Below, piece after piece: positions 1 to 6,499 of a stretch of DNA of 10,034 bases (within the stretch, counting starts at the first letter, position 1; each line of letters begins with the position of its first letter). Source of the stretch: Candidatus Effluviviaceae Genus I sp. (GTDB lineage: Bacteria > Joyebacterota > Joyebacteria > Joyebacterales > Joyebacteraceae); the NCBI GenBank assembly GCA_016867725.1, contig VGIX01000049.1, positions 1-10,034 on the forward strand, written 5' to 3'. The notes under the pieces are model-generated. The model was not told the DNA's origin, searched no databases, and worked only from the letters and a program-made list of their open reading frames with translations. Made by a program: the position numbers and the translations under genes.

Positions 1-11
1 AGGGCGGAGCC

Positions 12-590
12 ATGGCTGGCATCGGTTCTGCACGGTGGTGGTTGCCGGCGTGCTGCCTCCTGGTTCTGGCGGCAAGTCAGCCCGCTGAGGCGGCCAGGCT
101 GACGCTCACGGCTGAGGACGTCGGGTACATCGAGAGCGACGGTCCGAGACCGGAGGGGCGCATGCTCGTGCGGTTCGCGATCCCTGGGGAGCTGAGGACG
201 GGGTGCGTGGACCTCGCGGTTCTTGAGTTGAGGGCGCCGGTGTCGTCGGACGGGCACGCGAGCCGCGTGCCGCTGGAGGCGTATCCGCTGACGGCGGAGT
301 GGGACGGCGGCACGGTGGACTGGGACGGGGCGTGGACGACTCCGGGCGGCGACTACGATGCGTCCGTGCAGGCGGTCTGGTTCGCGGAGCCCGGCGAGAG
401 CTCGGCGGCGAGGTTCGACGTGACAGACGTTGTGGCTGCATGGGCGTCCGACGCGCTTGCGAACTGCGGGCTGCTTGCGGCGGTCGAGTGCGGTTCGCCT
501 GGGTCCATCGGGCAGGCGGATGGCCAAGGCGCGGGGAGCGAGGTCCCCGTCCTGCGGGTGTGGTACACGCCGGGGGACGACGACCGGTGA
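12..590 (+). CDS. Secreted DNRLRE-like domain protein
   Basis: A 192-residue exported protein. Residues 1-27 form a Sec signal peptide: Arg8, a hydrophobic core around residues 9-21, and an A-E-A cleavage site near residue 27. The mature part looks like one DNRLRE/CBM96-type beta-sandwich domain. The supporting signs are an early strand MLVRFAIP, a central WDGGTVDWDGAW segment like the family's W-x-E-x-T-V-T-W motif, then FDVTDVVAAW and a GLLAAVE strand, and a closing P-V-L-R-V-W-Y strand. Family members are found on secreted or surface proteins and are often carbohydrate-binding; the ligand here is unknown. There is no catalytic signature and no anchor. The ATG at 12 is chosen because it opens the signal peptide directly; AGGG at 1-4 could serve as ribosome binding site, but the upstream context is cut by the window edge. 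About 9 of the first 40 codons end in A or T, more than in the genes to the right. The export call is firm; the domain call is by motif recognition only. Confidence 0.72.
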   Translation: MAGIGSARWWLPACCLLVLAASQPAEAARLTLTAEDVGYIESDGPRPEGRMLVRFAIPGELRTGCVDLAVLELRAPVSSDGHASRVPLEAYPLTAEWDGGTVDWDGAWTTPGGDYDASVQAVWFAEPGESSAARFDVTDVVAAWASDALANCGLLAAVECGSPGSIGQADGQGAGSEVPVLRVWYTPGDDDR

Positions 591-647
591 GACACGGAGC
601 GCTGGTCCGGAGATGACACCCGACGCGGTGGCGTCGAGTGCCCGGAC

Positions 648-656
648 GGAGGTGAT
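648..656 (+). promoter_or_regulatory. Strong Shine-Dalgarno sequence for the VCBS gene
   Basis: GGAGGTGAT is a perfect match to the 16S rRNA anti-Shine-Dalgarno sequence. It leaves 8 bases between GGAGG and the ATG at 661. It fixes the start of the following gene, because the same reading frame stays open upstream to 430 without any coding character. Confidence 0.9.
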
Positions 657-660
657 ACAT

Positions 661-1584
661 ATGGCACGCACTGCCATGGCGATGACAGTGGCGGCTGCTC
701 TGATGATGTTGGGATGCGGCGCCGCGACTGCGACGGAGGTGTACTGGACACCAGCGCACGAGCAGGCTCCGCAGGGCATCCAGAGCTCGATCACCTGGGG
801 GGACCTCGACGCCGATGGTGATGCCGACATAGCTCGCGGTTCGGACTTCGTGTGCTGGAACGACGGGGGCTGCCCGGGGCCGCCGGTCTGGCGGGTCCAG
901 ATGGGCGTGCTCCCAGGCACTCCGAGCTGCTCATACCGCCAGACCACGCTGGGAGACCTCGATGGAGATGGGGACCTTGATCTCATCTACGGGTGCTTCG
1001 AGCCGCAGTTGCATATGTTCTGGAACGTGGGGACCCCGCAGGTACCCGCGTGGCAGTACGATCCCTCGATGTTCCAAGGCGGCGCGAACTACTCGGTGCC
1101 GTTCTTGGCGGATCTCGACGGTGACGGGGACCTCGACTTGATCATGGTCACAGGCTGCGCGGGGGCGTTCTTCCGCGAGAACGTCGGGACGCCGCAGGCG
1201 CCAGTGTGGGGAGGAAGCTCTGTCAACATTCCCCCAGTCTACCTCCCGCCGCCGGCGTCGATCGCGCTTGGAGATCTGGACGGAGACGGTGATCTGGATT
1301 TCCTGGGGTTCAGCACAGACACCCCGCTCACGTGCTGGGAGAACGTGGGCACTCCACAGTCATGGAGCTTCGTCGAGAACCCGGCCATGCTCACGGGGAT
1401 TGCGCTTCCTCCGGGCAGTCGCTGGGGCCTCGCGCTGCCCGACCTCGACTGCGATGGAGATCTCGACCTGCTCGTTGTTGTCATGGTTGGGTACGCGATG
1501 GAGACGTTCGCGTACCTGAATGAGGGTCCAACGCCCGTGAGCCCCGCGACTTGGAGCAGCATCAAGGCCCTCTACAGGCAGTAG
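661..1584 (+). CDS. Secreted VCBS/FG-GAP repeat beta-propeller protein
   Basis: A 307-residue exported protein. A signal sequence spans about residues 1-25; L-G-C at 17-19 is only a weak lipobox, so a lipoprotein is possible but uncertain. Five calcium-binding loops of the form D-x-D-x-D-G-D-x-D lie at about residues 47-56, 98-107, 150-159, 204-213 and 260-269, spaced 51-56 residues. Most blades then carry N-V-G-T-P-Q-x-P-x-W (near 122, 174 and 228; degenerate near 287). This is the VCBS/FG-GAP propeller pattern common in secreted proteins of environmental bacteria. The role is probably binding or structural; no enzyme domain is present. The C-terminus, A-T-W-S-S-I-K-A-L-Y-R-Q, is basic and aromatic and follows a proline-rich linker, so it may be a sorting tail. 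The start at 661 is set by the strong ribosome binding site. The 70-base gap from the previous gene shows no terminator, so the two may be co-transcribed. Confidence 0.88.
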   Translation: MARTAMAMTVAAALMMLGCGAATATEVYWTPAHEQAPQGIQSSITWGDLDADGDADIARGSDFVCWNDGGCPGPPVWRVQMGVLPGTPSCSYRQTTLGDLDGDGDLDLIYGCFEPQLHMFWNVGTPQVPAWQYDPSMFQGGANYSVPFLADLDGDGDLDLIMVTGCAGAFFRENVGTPQAPVWGGSSVNIPPVYLPPPASIALGDLDGDGDLDFLGFSTDTPLTCWENVGTPQSWSFVENPAMLTGIALPPGSRWGLALPDLDCDGDLDLLVVVMVGYAMETFAYLNEGPTPVSPATWSSIKALYRQ

Positions 1585-1608
1585 CATGGAGCAGCCAGCA
1601 TCAGGGCC

Positions 1609-1645
1609 GGTCCCTCGGGACCCTGCCATCTGTGACGGGGTCCCG
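1609..1645. other. Two overlapping, mutually exclusive inverted repeats
   Basis: GGTCCC (1609-1614) is complementary to GGGACC (1617-1622). CGGGACCC (1616-1623) is also perfectly complementary to GGGTCCCG (1638-1645), with a 14-base loop. Because the middle arm is shared, RNA could form one hairpin or the other but not both. The site lies 25 bases after the VCBS stop codon. Neither hairpin is followed by a T-run, so a factor-independent terminator is not supported. A 3' stabilising structure or an alternative-fold element fits better. Confidence 0.5.
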
Positions 1646-1649
1646 TTGT

Positions 1650-1674
1650 GTCCGGGGGAGCATGCTCCCTGGAC
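1650..1674. other. Perfect 14-base palindrome in an extended hairpin
   Basis: GGGAGCATGCTCCC (1656-1669) is a perfect palindrome. GTCC (1650-1653) and GGAC (1671-1674) add four more pairs across a small GG/T internal loop. It could be an RNA hairpin that protects or ends the upstream transcript. It could also be a dimeric-protein operator, as it sits about 60 bases upstream of the -35 element at 1734. No T-run follows it. Confidence 0.5.
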
Positions 1675-1733
1675 CGTGACCCAGATCAACGCCCGCATCG
1701 CGGCGGCCCGCCCGCCCCCCGCCCCTCCCTCCC

Positions 1734-1762
1734 TTGACTCCCGCCCCCTCCTGCCGTACACT
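1734..1762 (+). promoter_or_regulatory. Sigma-70-type promoter for the MBL/ABC operon
   Basis: TTGACT at 1734-1739 (five of six matches to TTGACA) and TACACT at 1757-1762 (four of six to TATAAT, keeping the key first TA and last T) are separated by exactly 17 bases. It stands out because the surrounding DNA is almost pure G+C. Transcription would start near 1769, giving a leader of about 67 bases before the ATG at 1836. Confidence 0.65.
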
Positions 1763-1776
1763 CCCCGTGCCTCGCC

Positions 1777-1790
1777 GCCGCCGCGGCGGC
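1777..1790 (+). other. GC palindrome in the 5' leader
   Basis: GCCGCCGCGGCGGC is a perfect palindrome located 8 bases after the inferred transcription start. As RNA it would give a 5-bp, all G:C stem with a short loop. It could stabilise the 5' end of the transcript or affect early elongation. Runs of CCG are common by chance in DNA this GC-rich, so function is uncertain. Confidence 0.35.
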
Positions 1791-1820
1791 CGGGCCGAAC
1801 CCGCCTCTCGCAACGAACAG

Positions 1821-1826
1821 AAGGAG
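1821..1826 (+). promoter_or_regulatory. Ribosome binding site of the MBL lipoprotein gene
   Basis: AAGGAG is followed by 9 bases and the ATG at 1836. It selects this start over the in-frame ATG at 1734, which overlaps the promoter and would add 34 Arg/Pro-rich residues ahead of the signal peptide. Confidence 0.85.
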
Positions 1827-1835
1827 CTTGGACCC

Positions 1836-3110
1836 ATGGGACGAGCCAGACTCTTCCTCGTGGCGTCGGTGTCCCTCGCGCTGCTGCTTCTTCCCGCCTG
1901 CAGCGAGCGGGGCGTCAACCCCTTCGATCCCGCGCAGGACCGCGAACCCCCCGTCGTGACGAGCTTCACCGTGGTGGACGGCCGCGCCGTCTGGACCACC
2001 GACGAGCCGGCGCTCTGCGTGCTCGAGTACGGTCCGGCAGGCCAAGCCCGCGACCGCTACGTCTACGAGGCCACGAAGACGCACGCGACGGCCCACGAGG
2101 CGACGTTCCTGGGGATGGAAGACGGGGTGTCCTACGAGCTTCGGGTGCGCAGCCGCGACCGCGCGGGCAACGAGGCCTACGGGAGCGACGTGCCGATGCC
2201 CGTGACGGTCGCCGGCGCCGCGTTCACCGGCGAGCGGATGACGCTCGCGATGATCAACGTCGGGTGGGGCCTCTCCATGGCCCTCACGACGCCCGGCGGC
2301 TCCAACGTGCTCATTGACGCGGGCCGCGACCCGCACCTGAACAGGGTCGTGAGCTTCCTCCACGGCCACGGCATCAGCTACCTCGACGCGGCAGTGCTGA
2401 CGCACCACCACGGCGACCACTACGGCGGCTACGCCGCGAGCCAGGGCATCCTCGAGCGCTTCGGCGTCTCGGAGTTCATCGTCCCCGACACCACCTACCT
2501 CTTCAGCCCGATGATCCCGGCCGTCGCCAGCAAGCTCACGGCCTACGGCATCCCCGTGACCTACGTCCGCCGCGGCGACAGCAGCGACAACACGCCCGCG
2601 CTCGACTGGGACGACACCCCGGGCTTCCGCGTCGAGGTGCTCGCGGCGGGCCTGGGCGGGCTCATCCCGGACGAGGGGAGCACGAGCGGCGAGGGGATGA
2701 ACGGCAACAACGACTCCATCGTGATGCGCATCGAGTTCCGCGGGGTGTCGTTCATCACGACCGGGGACGCCGAGTTCTTCGCGGAGTACTCCGTCATCAA
2801 CGCGTACGGGCGAGCCGGCACGAAGGCGGACGTCCTCCAGATCGGACACCACGGCAACAACGACGCCTCGTCCGAGCTCTGGCTCGACAACGTCTCCCCG
2901 CGCGTCGCCCTCATCTCGAACGCGATGGTCGAGGCGGCCCTCGAGAAGGAGATCGTCCTCCAGGGCATTCGCGCGGTGGAGGCGGACTACCTCGTCACGG
3001 ACCGGGTCGTGCCGAACACGCCGCGAGACGCCCCGCCCTGCTACGGGCACCTCATCGCGGTGACGGACGGCGAGGTCGTCGAGATCGTCGTCGAGGAGCA
3101 CAGCTGGTAG
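1836..3110 (+). CDS. Lipoprotein with Fn3-like and ComEC-type metallo-beta-lactamase domains
   Basis: A 424-residue lipoprotein. The signal peptide ends in lipobox L-P-A-C with Cys22, followed by a flexible linker containing N-P-F-D-P. Residues about 36-130 resemble a fibronectin type III or phosphatase N-terminal Ig-like domain. Residues about 137-420 are a metallo-beta-lactamase fold of the ComEC/Rec2 C-terminal type. The metal motif is T-H-H-H-G-D-H-Y-G-G (His190, His192, Asp194, His195), with Asp311 in T-T-G-D-A-E and His338/His339 in Q-I-G-H-H-G, all key positions kept. In ComEC this domain is linked to degradation of one DNA strand during uptake; other relatives are phosphoesterases. 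A hydrolase on the outer face of a membrane is likely, nuclease or phosphodiesterase being the best guess; the substrate is inferred, not shown. The ComEC transmembrane channel is absent, so this is not a DNA translocator by itself. It appears to be the first gene after the promoter at 1734-1762. Confidence 0.88.
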   Translation: MGRARLFLVASVSLALLLLPACSERGVNPFDPAQDREPPVVTSFTVVDGRAVWTTDEPALCVLEYGPAGQARDRYVYEATKTHATAHEATFLGMEDGVSYELRVRSRDRAGNEAYGSDVPMPVTVAGAAFTGERMTLAMINVGWGLSMALTTPGGSNVLIDAGRDPHLNRVVSFLHGHGISYLDAAVLTHHHGDHYGGYAASQGILERFGVSEFIVPDTTYLFSPMIPAVASKLTAYGIPVTYVRRGDSSDNTPALDWDDTPGFRVEVLAAGLGGLIPDEGSTSGEGMNGNNDSIVMRIEFRGVSFITTGDAEFFAEYSVINAYGRAGTKADVLQIGHHGNNDASSELWLDNVSPRVALISNAMVEAALEKEIVLQGIRAVEADYLVTDRVVPNTPRDAPPCYGHLIAVTDGEVVEIVVEEHSW

Positions 3111-3116
3111 GCCGAA

Positions 3117-3139
3117 GCGCGGCCGCCCGGCGGCCGCGC
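3117..3139 (+). other. Strong GC hairpin between the MBL and permease genes
   Basis: GCGCGGCCG (3117-3125) pairs perfectly with CGGCCGCGC (3131-3139), and C3126 can pair with G3130, giving a 9-10 bp stem of only G:C pairs. It starts 6 bases after the MBL stop and ends 11 bases before the permease ATG. No T-run follows, so classic intrinsic termination is unlikely. It may protect the upstream mRNA, lower downstream expression, or sequester the permease start, which has no clear Shine-Dalgarno sequence. Confidence 0.6.
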
Positions 3140-3150
3140 GCGAGCATGCG

Positions 3151-4125
3151 ATGGACTGGCTCACGGAACTCAGGCGCAAGAGGTTCATGGACCCCGCGAC
3201 GGCGGTCCTGTACCTCGTTCCTGCCGCGGCGATCATCGCCGTCTTCCGTCTCGCGCCCATCGCCTCGGCGTTCCTCGTGAGCTTCTTCGACGTGCGGATG
3301 GGGCGGCTGCGCGGGTTCATCGGCCTTGCGCACTACACCCGCCTCTTTCAGGACCCGGTGTTCTGGAGCTCGCTCGGCACGACGGCGTACTACGTCATCG
3401 GCGTCGTGCCCCTGAGCCTCTTCCTCGCGCTCTTCGCCGCGGTGCTCCTCAACCAACGGATCCGCGCGCTCGGGTTCTACCGCACGGTCTACTTCCTTCC
3501 GGTCGTCACGTCGCTCGTCGCGGTGTCGGTCGTGTGGAAGTGGATCTTCCACCCGCGGCTTGGGCTTCTGAACTACGTCATCACGCTTTCGGGGGGCAGG
3601 GCGCTCCAGTGGCTCGAGGAGCCGCGCGGCGTGTTCGACATGATCGCGGGCGCCGCCGGATGGACCTGGTGGCCCGGCTGGCTCGCGGGCCCGAGCCTCG
3701 CGCTCGTCGCCGTCGTCATCGTCTCCGTGTGGCGCGGCATCGGCTACAACATCGTCATCTTCCTCGCCGGCCTCCAGAACATCCCCGACCAGTACTACGA
3801 GGCCGCGCGCATTGACGGCGCGAGCCCGCGGCAGATGTTCTGGCGGATCACCTGGCCGCTTCTGTCGCCCACGACCTTCTACGTGCTCCTCAGCACGACC
3901 ATCGTGTCGTTCCAGGTGTTCACGCAGATCTACCTCATGACCGGGCCGCCCATCGGCGGGCCGATGGGCACGACGAAGGTCACGGTGTACTACCTCTTCG
4001 AGAAGGGCTTCGACGCCGGCGGGAACATGGGCTACGCGAGCGCGGTGGCGCTCGTGCTCTTCGCGATCATCCTGTCGCTCACGCTCCTCCAGCGGAGGGT
4101 CGTGGAGCAGAGGGTGCACTACTGA
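3151..4125 (+). CDS. Sugar-type ABC transporter permease, MalF/UgpA-like
   Basis: A 324-residue inner-membrane permease of the binding-protein-dependent sugar (CUT1) family. Six membrane segments are visible at about residues 17-37, 78-101, 111-133, 182-208, 238-262 and 292-314. The EAA loop that contacts the ATPase is intact: E217-A-A-R-I-D-G-A followed by F-W-R-I-T-W-P-L-L. The stretch between segments 3 and 4 (about 140-180) holds a tryptophan-rich piece (W171, W173, W174, W177), longer than in minimal permeases. It should pair with the next gene, whose ATG overlaps this stop as TGATG, indicating translational coupling. No clear ribosome binding site precedes the ATG at 3151; only a weak GAG and the hairpin are there. 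An alternative ATG at 3187 has AAGAGG too close, and starting there would drop the basic N-terminus usual in this family. Substrate is not readable from the permease; the neighbouring UgpB-like protein gives the best hint. Confidence 0.93.
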   Translation: MDWLTELRRKRFMDPATAVLYLVPAAAIIAVFRLAPIASAFLVSFFDVRMGRLRGFIGLAHYTRLFQDPVFWSSLGTTAYYVIGVVPLSLFLALFAAVLLNQRIRALGFYRTVYFLPVVTSLVAVSVVWKWIFHPRLGLLNYVITLSGGRALQWLEEPRGVFDMIAGAAGWTWWPGWLAGPSLALVAVVIVSVWRGIGYNIVIFLAGLQNIPDQYYEAARIDGASPRQMFWRITWPLLSPTTFYVLLSTTIVSFQVFTQIYLMTGPPIGGPMGTTKVTVYYLFEKGFDAGGNMGYASAVALVLFAIILSLTLLQRRVVEQRVHY

Positions 4126-5177
4126 TGGCGGACGCGGCAGTGAAAGCGGCCGAGGCGGGAGCAGGCGGCGCGGCACGAGCGGCCGGCGCGAGGGCGGCGG
4201 CGGGACACCGGGCGCGGCGCGCGGCGCGCCGGGTCTGGGTGTACGCGCTCCTGTGGCTCGGCATCGTCATCATGGTCATGCCGTTTCTGTGGATGGTCAC
4301 GACGTCGCTCAAGTCGCCCATCGAGATCCTGACCTTCCCGCCGACGTGGATCCCCACGGGGCAGTTCGTGCGCGGCGCGGACGGGGAGTGGCGGGAGGTC
4401 TACGTCGCCTCGCGCGACGGGCGCGCGGGGACGGCCGTCGTGCGGCCCGCCGAGGGCGGCCCGGCCATGACCGTGCCGCTCGACGAGCTCCACAACAGGG
4501 TCCGCTTCAGGTTCGGCAACTACGCAGCCGCGTGGCGCCAGGCGCCGTTCGCGCGCTACTACCTGAACACCGTGTTCGTCGTCCTCTGCACGCTCGCGGG
4601 GCAGCTCGTGACGTCGTGCCTCGCGGCGTACGCGTTCGCCCGCATGCGCTTTCCGGGCCGCGACGCCGTGTTCCTCCTGTTCCTCTCGATGATGATGGTG
4701 CCGGAGCCCGTGTACCTCGTGCCGTCCTACATCATCCTCGCCAAGTTCGGGTGGATCGACACCTACCAGGCGATGATCGTGCCGTGGCTCGCGTACATCT
4801 TCAGCATCTTCCTGCTGCGGCAGCACTTCAAGACGATCCCCAACGACCTCTACGACGCCGCGATCATCGACGGGTGCAGCCGGTTCGCGTTCCTCTGGCG
4901 CATCGTCCTTCCGCTCTCGAAGGCGACCCTCGCGGCGGTCTCGATCTTCACGGTCGTCTCGACGTGGAACTCGTTCCTGTGGCCGCTCGTCATGACGAAC
5001 ACGCCGAGCGTGCGGCCGCTTCAGGTCGGCCTCGCGCGGTTCGCGCAGGAGCAGGGCACCAACCACGAGCTCATGATGGCGGCCGCGGTGTTCTCGATCG
5101 CGCCGCTCGTTGTCGCGTACTTCATGGCGCAGAAGCAGATCATCCAGAGTCTTGCCACTTCGGGGATCAAGGGGTAG
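4125..5177 (+). CDS. Sugar-type ABC transporter permease, MalG/UgpE-like
   Basis: A 350-residue partner permease of the CUT1 family. It opens with an Ala/Arg-rich cytoplasmic extension of about 35 residues. Membrane segments lie near residues 37-58, 138-163, 170-192, 201-221, 258-280 and 308-332. The EAA loop reads D244-A-A-I-I-D-G-C then F-L-W-R-I-V-L-P-L, with Asp replacing the usual Glu, a tolerated variant. The family's first-loop signature is present (S-L-K-S-P-I-E-I, then F-P-P-T-W-I-P, then G-N-Y-A-A-A-W at 121-127). Between the last two parts lies an extra stretch of about 40 residues (80-120), charged and beta-like, on the extracytoplasmic side. The last residues, including T-S-G-I-K-G, match the conserved MalG-type end. 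At about 350 residues it is longer than the usual 270-300, explained by the N-terminal extension and the insert. It overlaps the previous gene by one base. Confidence 0.93.
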   Translation: MADAAVKAAEAGAGGAARAAGARAAAGHRARRAARRVWVYALLWLGIVIMVMPFLWMVTTSLKSPIEILTFPPTWIPTGQFVRGADGEWREVYVASRDGRAGTAVVRPAEGGPAMTVPLDELHNRVRFRFGNYAAAWRQAPFARYYLNTVFVVLCTLAGQLVTSCLAAYAFARMRFPGRDAVFLLFLSMMMVPEPVYLVPSYIILAKFGWIDTYQAMIVPWLAYIFSIFLLRQHFKTIPNDLYDAAIIDGCSRFAFLWRIVLPLSKATLAAVSIFTVVSTWNSFLWPLVMTNTPSVRPLQVGLARFAQEQGTNHELMMAAAVFSIAPLVVAYFMAQKQIIQSLATSGIKG

Positions 5178-5194
5178 CACGATCGGGGGTTGCG

Positions 5195-6457
5195 ATGAAG
5201 AAGATGCTGGCGTGCGCGGTCCTCGCGATGGTCGTGTGCGCGCTCCTCCTGAGCGCCTGCGGGAAGAAGGACCCGGGCGTCCAGTTCTGGCACGCCATGG
5301 GCGGCCCGCTGGGCGACACGCTCGACGTGCTCGTGGCGGAGTTCAACCGCACGCACCCGGGCTCCGACATCCGCTCCATCGGCAACGCCAACTACGAGGC
5401 GCTGTCGCAGAAGATCATGGGGGCGGTCGCGGCGGGCCAGCCGCCGGTCCTCGCGCAGGTCTACGAGGCGTGGACCGCCGAGCTCATCGAGAACGGGAGC
5501 GTCGAGCCGCTCACGGAGTACCTGCGCGGCCCGAGCGGGCTTACGGCCGAGGAGCTCGCGGACTTCCTGCCGGGGATGATCGAGAACAACACGTGGGACG
5601 GCGTGCTCTACTCCGTGCCGTTCAACAAGAGCGTGCGGGCCCTCTACTGGAACAAGGACCTCTTCGCCGCGGCCGGGCTCGACCGCGCGCCGGCCACCTG
5701 GGACGAGTACATAGAGTACGCCAGGCGCCTGACGATGGATCTGGACGGCGACGGGGGAGTGGACCAGTGGGGCACGGCGGGGCGCATCGACGCGTGGATG
5801 TTCCAGAACCTCCTGCTTCAGAACGGAGGCTCGATCCTGACGCCGGACGGGACCGCGGCGGCGTTCGACCGCCCGGAGGGCGTCGCGGCGCTCGAGTTCA
5901 TGGTGAAGCTCCTCACGGAGTACGGAAAGGTCACGAGCGGCTACGAGTACCAGAACGACTTCCAGGCGGGCAAGGTGGGGATGATCGAGGGCTCGACGGT
6001 GTCGCTGTCGTTCATGCACGGCAAGTACGCGTTCCAGATGGCGACCGCGCCGCTTCCCGCGGGCACGCAGCGCGGCTGCCTCGTCGCCGGCACGAACGTG
6101 GCCATCTTCGCCGACGCGCCGCGGAAGCACAAGGACGCGGCATGGCAGTTCGTCAAGTGGTTCACGAGTCCGGAGATCACGGCGCGGTGGGCGGCGGCGA
6201 CGGGATACGCGCCCGTCAGGATGAGCGCGATGGACCTGCCTGTGATGACGCGCCGGTTCGAGGAGGTGGAGGGGTGGCGGGAGGTCTTTGACCAGTTCGA
6301 GTTCGCCGGCTACGAGCCGCGGGCGACCGGGTGGTACGCCGGGCGGAAGACGCTCGAGGAGACCGGGGTGGAGAGCGCCCTCAGGAAGCACAAGACGCCG
6401 GGCGAGGCGCTTGCCGCCGCGGCGGCCGCGGTGAACGCGGCACTGGCGGCTCGCTAG
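5195..6457 (+). CDS. UgpB-like extracellular solute-binding lipoprotein
   Basis: A 420-residue family 1 solute-binding protein that delivers the ligand to the two upstream permeases. The lipoprotein signal ends in L-S-A-C with Cys22. Several segments resemble the glycerol-3-phosphate binding protein UgpB from memory: F31-W-H-A-M-G-G near the mature start, Q-V-Y-E near 88-91, P-F-N at 142-144 followed by L-Y-W-N-K-D-L-F, and W-D-E-Y. UgpB-type proteins bind glycerol-3-phosphate or its diesters, while close relatives bind oligosaccharides, so the ligand is uncertain. Residues 182-190 are a D-L-D-G-D-G-G-V-D loop followed by Q-W-G, a calcium-binding-like feature recurring in this family. The ATG at 5195 starts 17 bases after the permease stop, with a G-rich stretch at 5185-5189 as weak ribosome binding site; the ATG at 5204 would shorten the basic n-region. 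Length is normal for the family. No ATPase gene follows. Confidence 0.92.
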   Translation: MKKMLACAVLAMVVCALLLSACGKKDPGVQFWHAMGGPLGDTLDVLVAEFNRTHPGSDIRSIGNANYEALSQKIMGAVAAGQPPVLAQVYEAWTAELIENGSVEPLTEYLRGPSGLTAEELADFLPGMIENNTWDGVLYSVPFNKSVRALYWNKDLFAAAGLDRAPATWDEYIEYARRLTMDLDGDGGVDQWGTAGRIDAWMFQNLLLQNGGSILTPDGTAAAFDRPEGVAALEFMVKLLTEYGKVTSGYEYQNDFQAGKVGMIEGSTVSLSFMHGKYAFQMATAPLPAGTQRGCLVAGTNVAIFADAPRKHKDAAWQFVKWFTSPEITARWAAATGYAPVRMSAMDLPVMTRRFEEVEGWREVFDQFEFAGYEPRATGWYAGRKTLEETGVESALRKHKTPGEALAAAAAAVNAALAAR

Positions 6458-6499
6458 GGCGCGGACGCGCGACGGCCGCGGGGCCACCCTGACGCTACG

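Noticed and set aside
430-660. N-terminal extension of the VCBS frame starting at 430
   Set aside because: It overlaps the preceding gene out of frame, gives an Arg-rich non-coding-like sequence, and would bury the signal peptide and the excellent ribosome binding site at 648-656.
1585-1733. Factor-independent terminator after the VCBS gene
   Set aside because: Hairpins exist, but none is followed by a run of T, so this specific label is not supported.
1586-2317. 243-codon + strand frame starting just after the VCBS stop
   Set aside because: It passes through the inverted repeats and promoter, becomes Arg/Pro-rich, and overlaps the MBL gene out of frame. No ribosome binding site precedes it.
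3068-3098. Repeated GTCGTCGAG-like triplets near the end of the MBL gene
   Set aside because: They are explained by codons for Val, Glu and Ile in an acidic C-terminal strand and are not an independent repeat element.
1686-3320. Long open frame on the - strand (544 codons)
   Set aside because: It lies opposite the MBL gene and the permease start. The translation is Arg/Val/Glu/His-rich with no domain, no signal and no ribosome binding site, which is typical of the antisense of a high-GC3 gene.
3052-5180. Two long open frames on the - strand opposite the permeases
   Set aside because: Both are highly charged Arg/Asp/Glu/His-rich translations mirroring the permease codons. The + strand products have membrane segments and EAA motifs.
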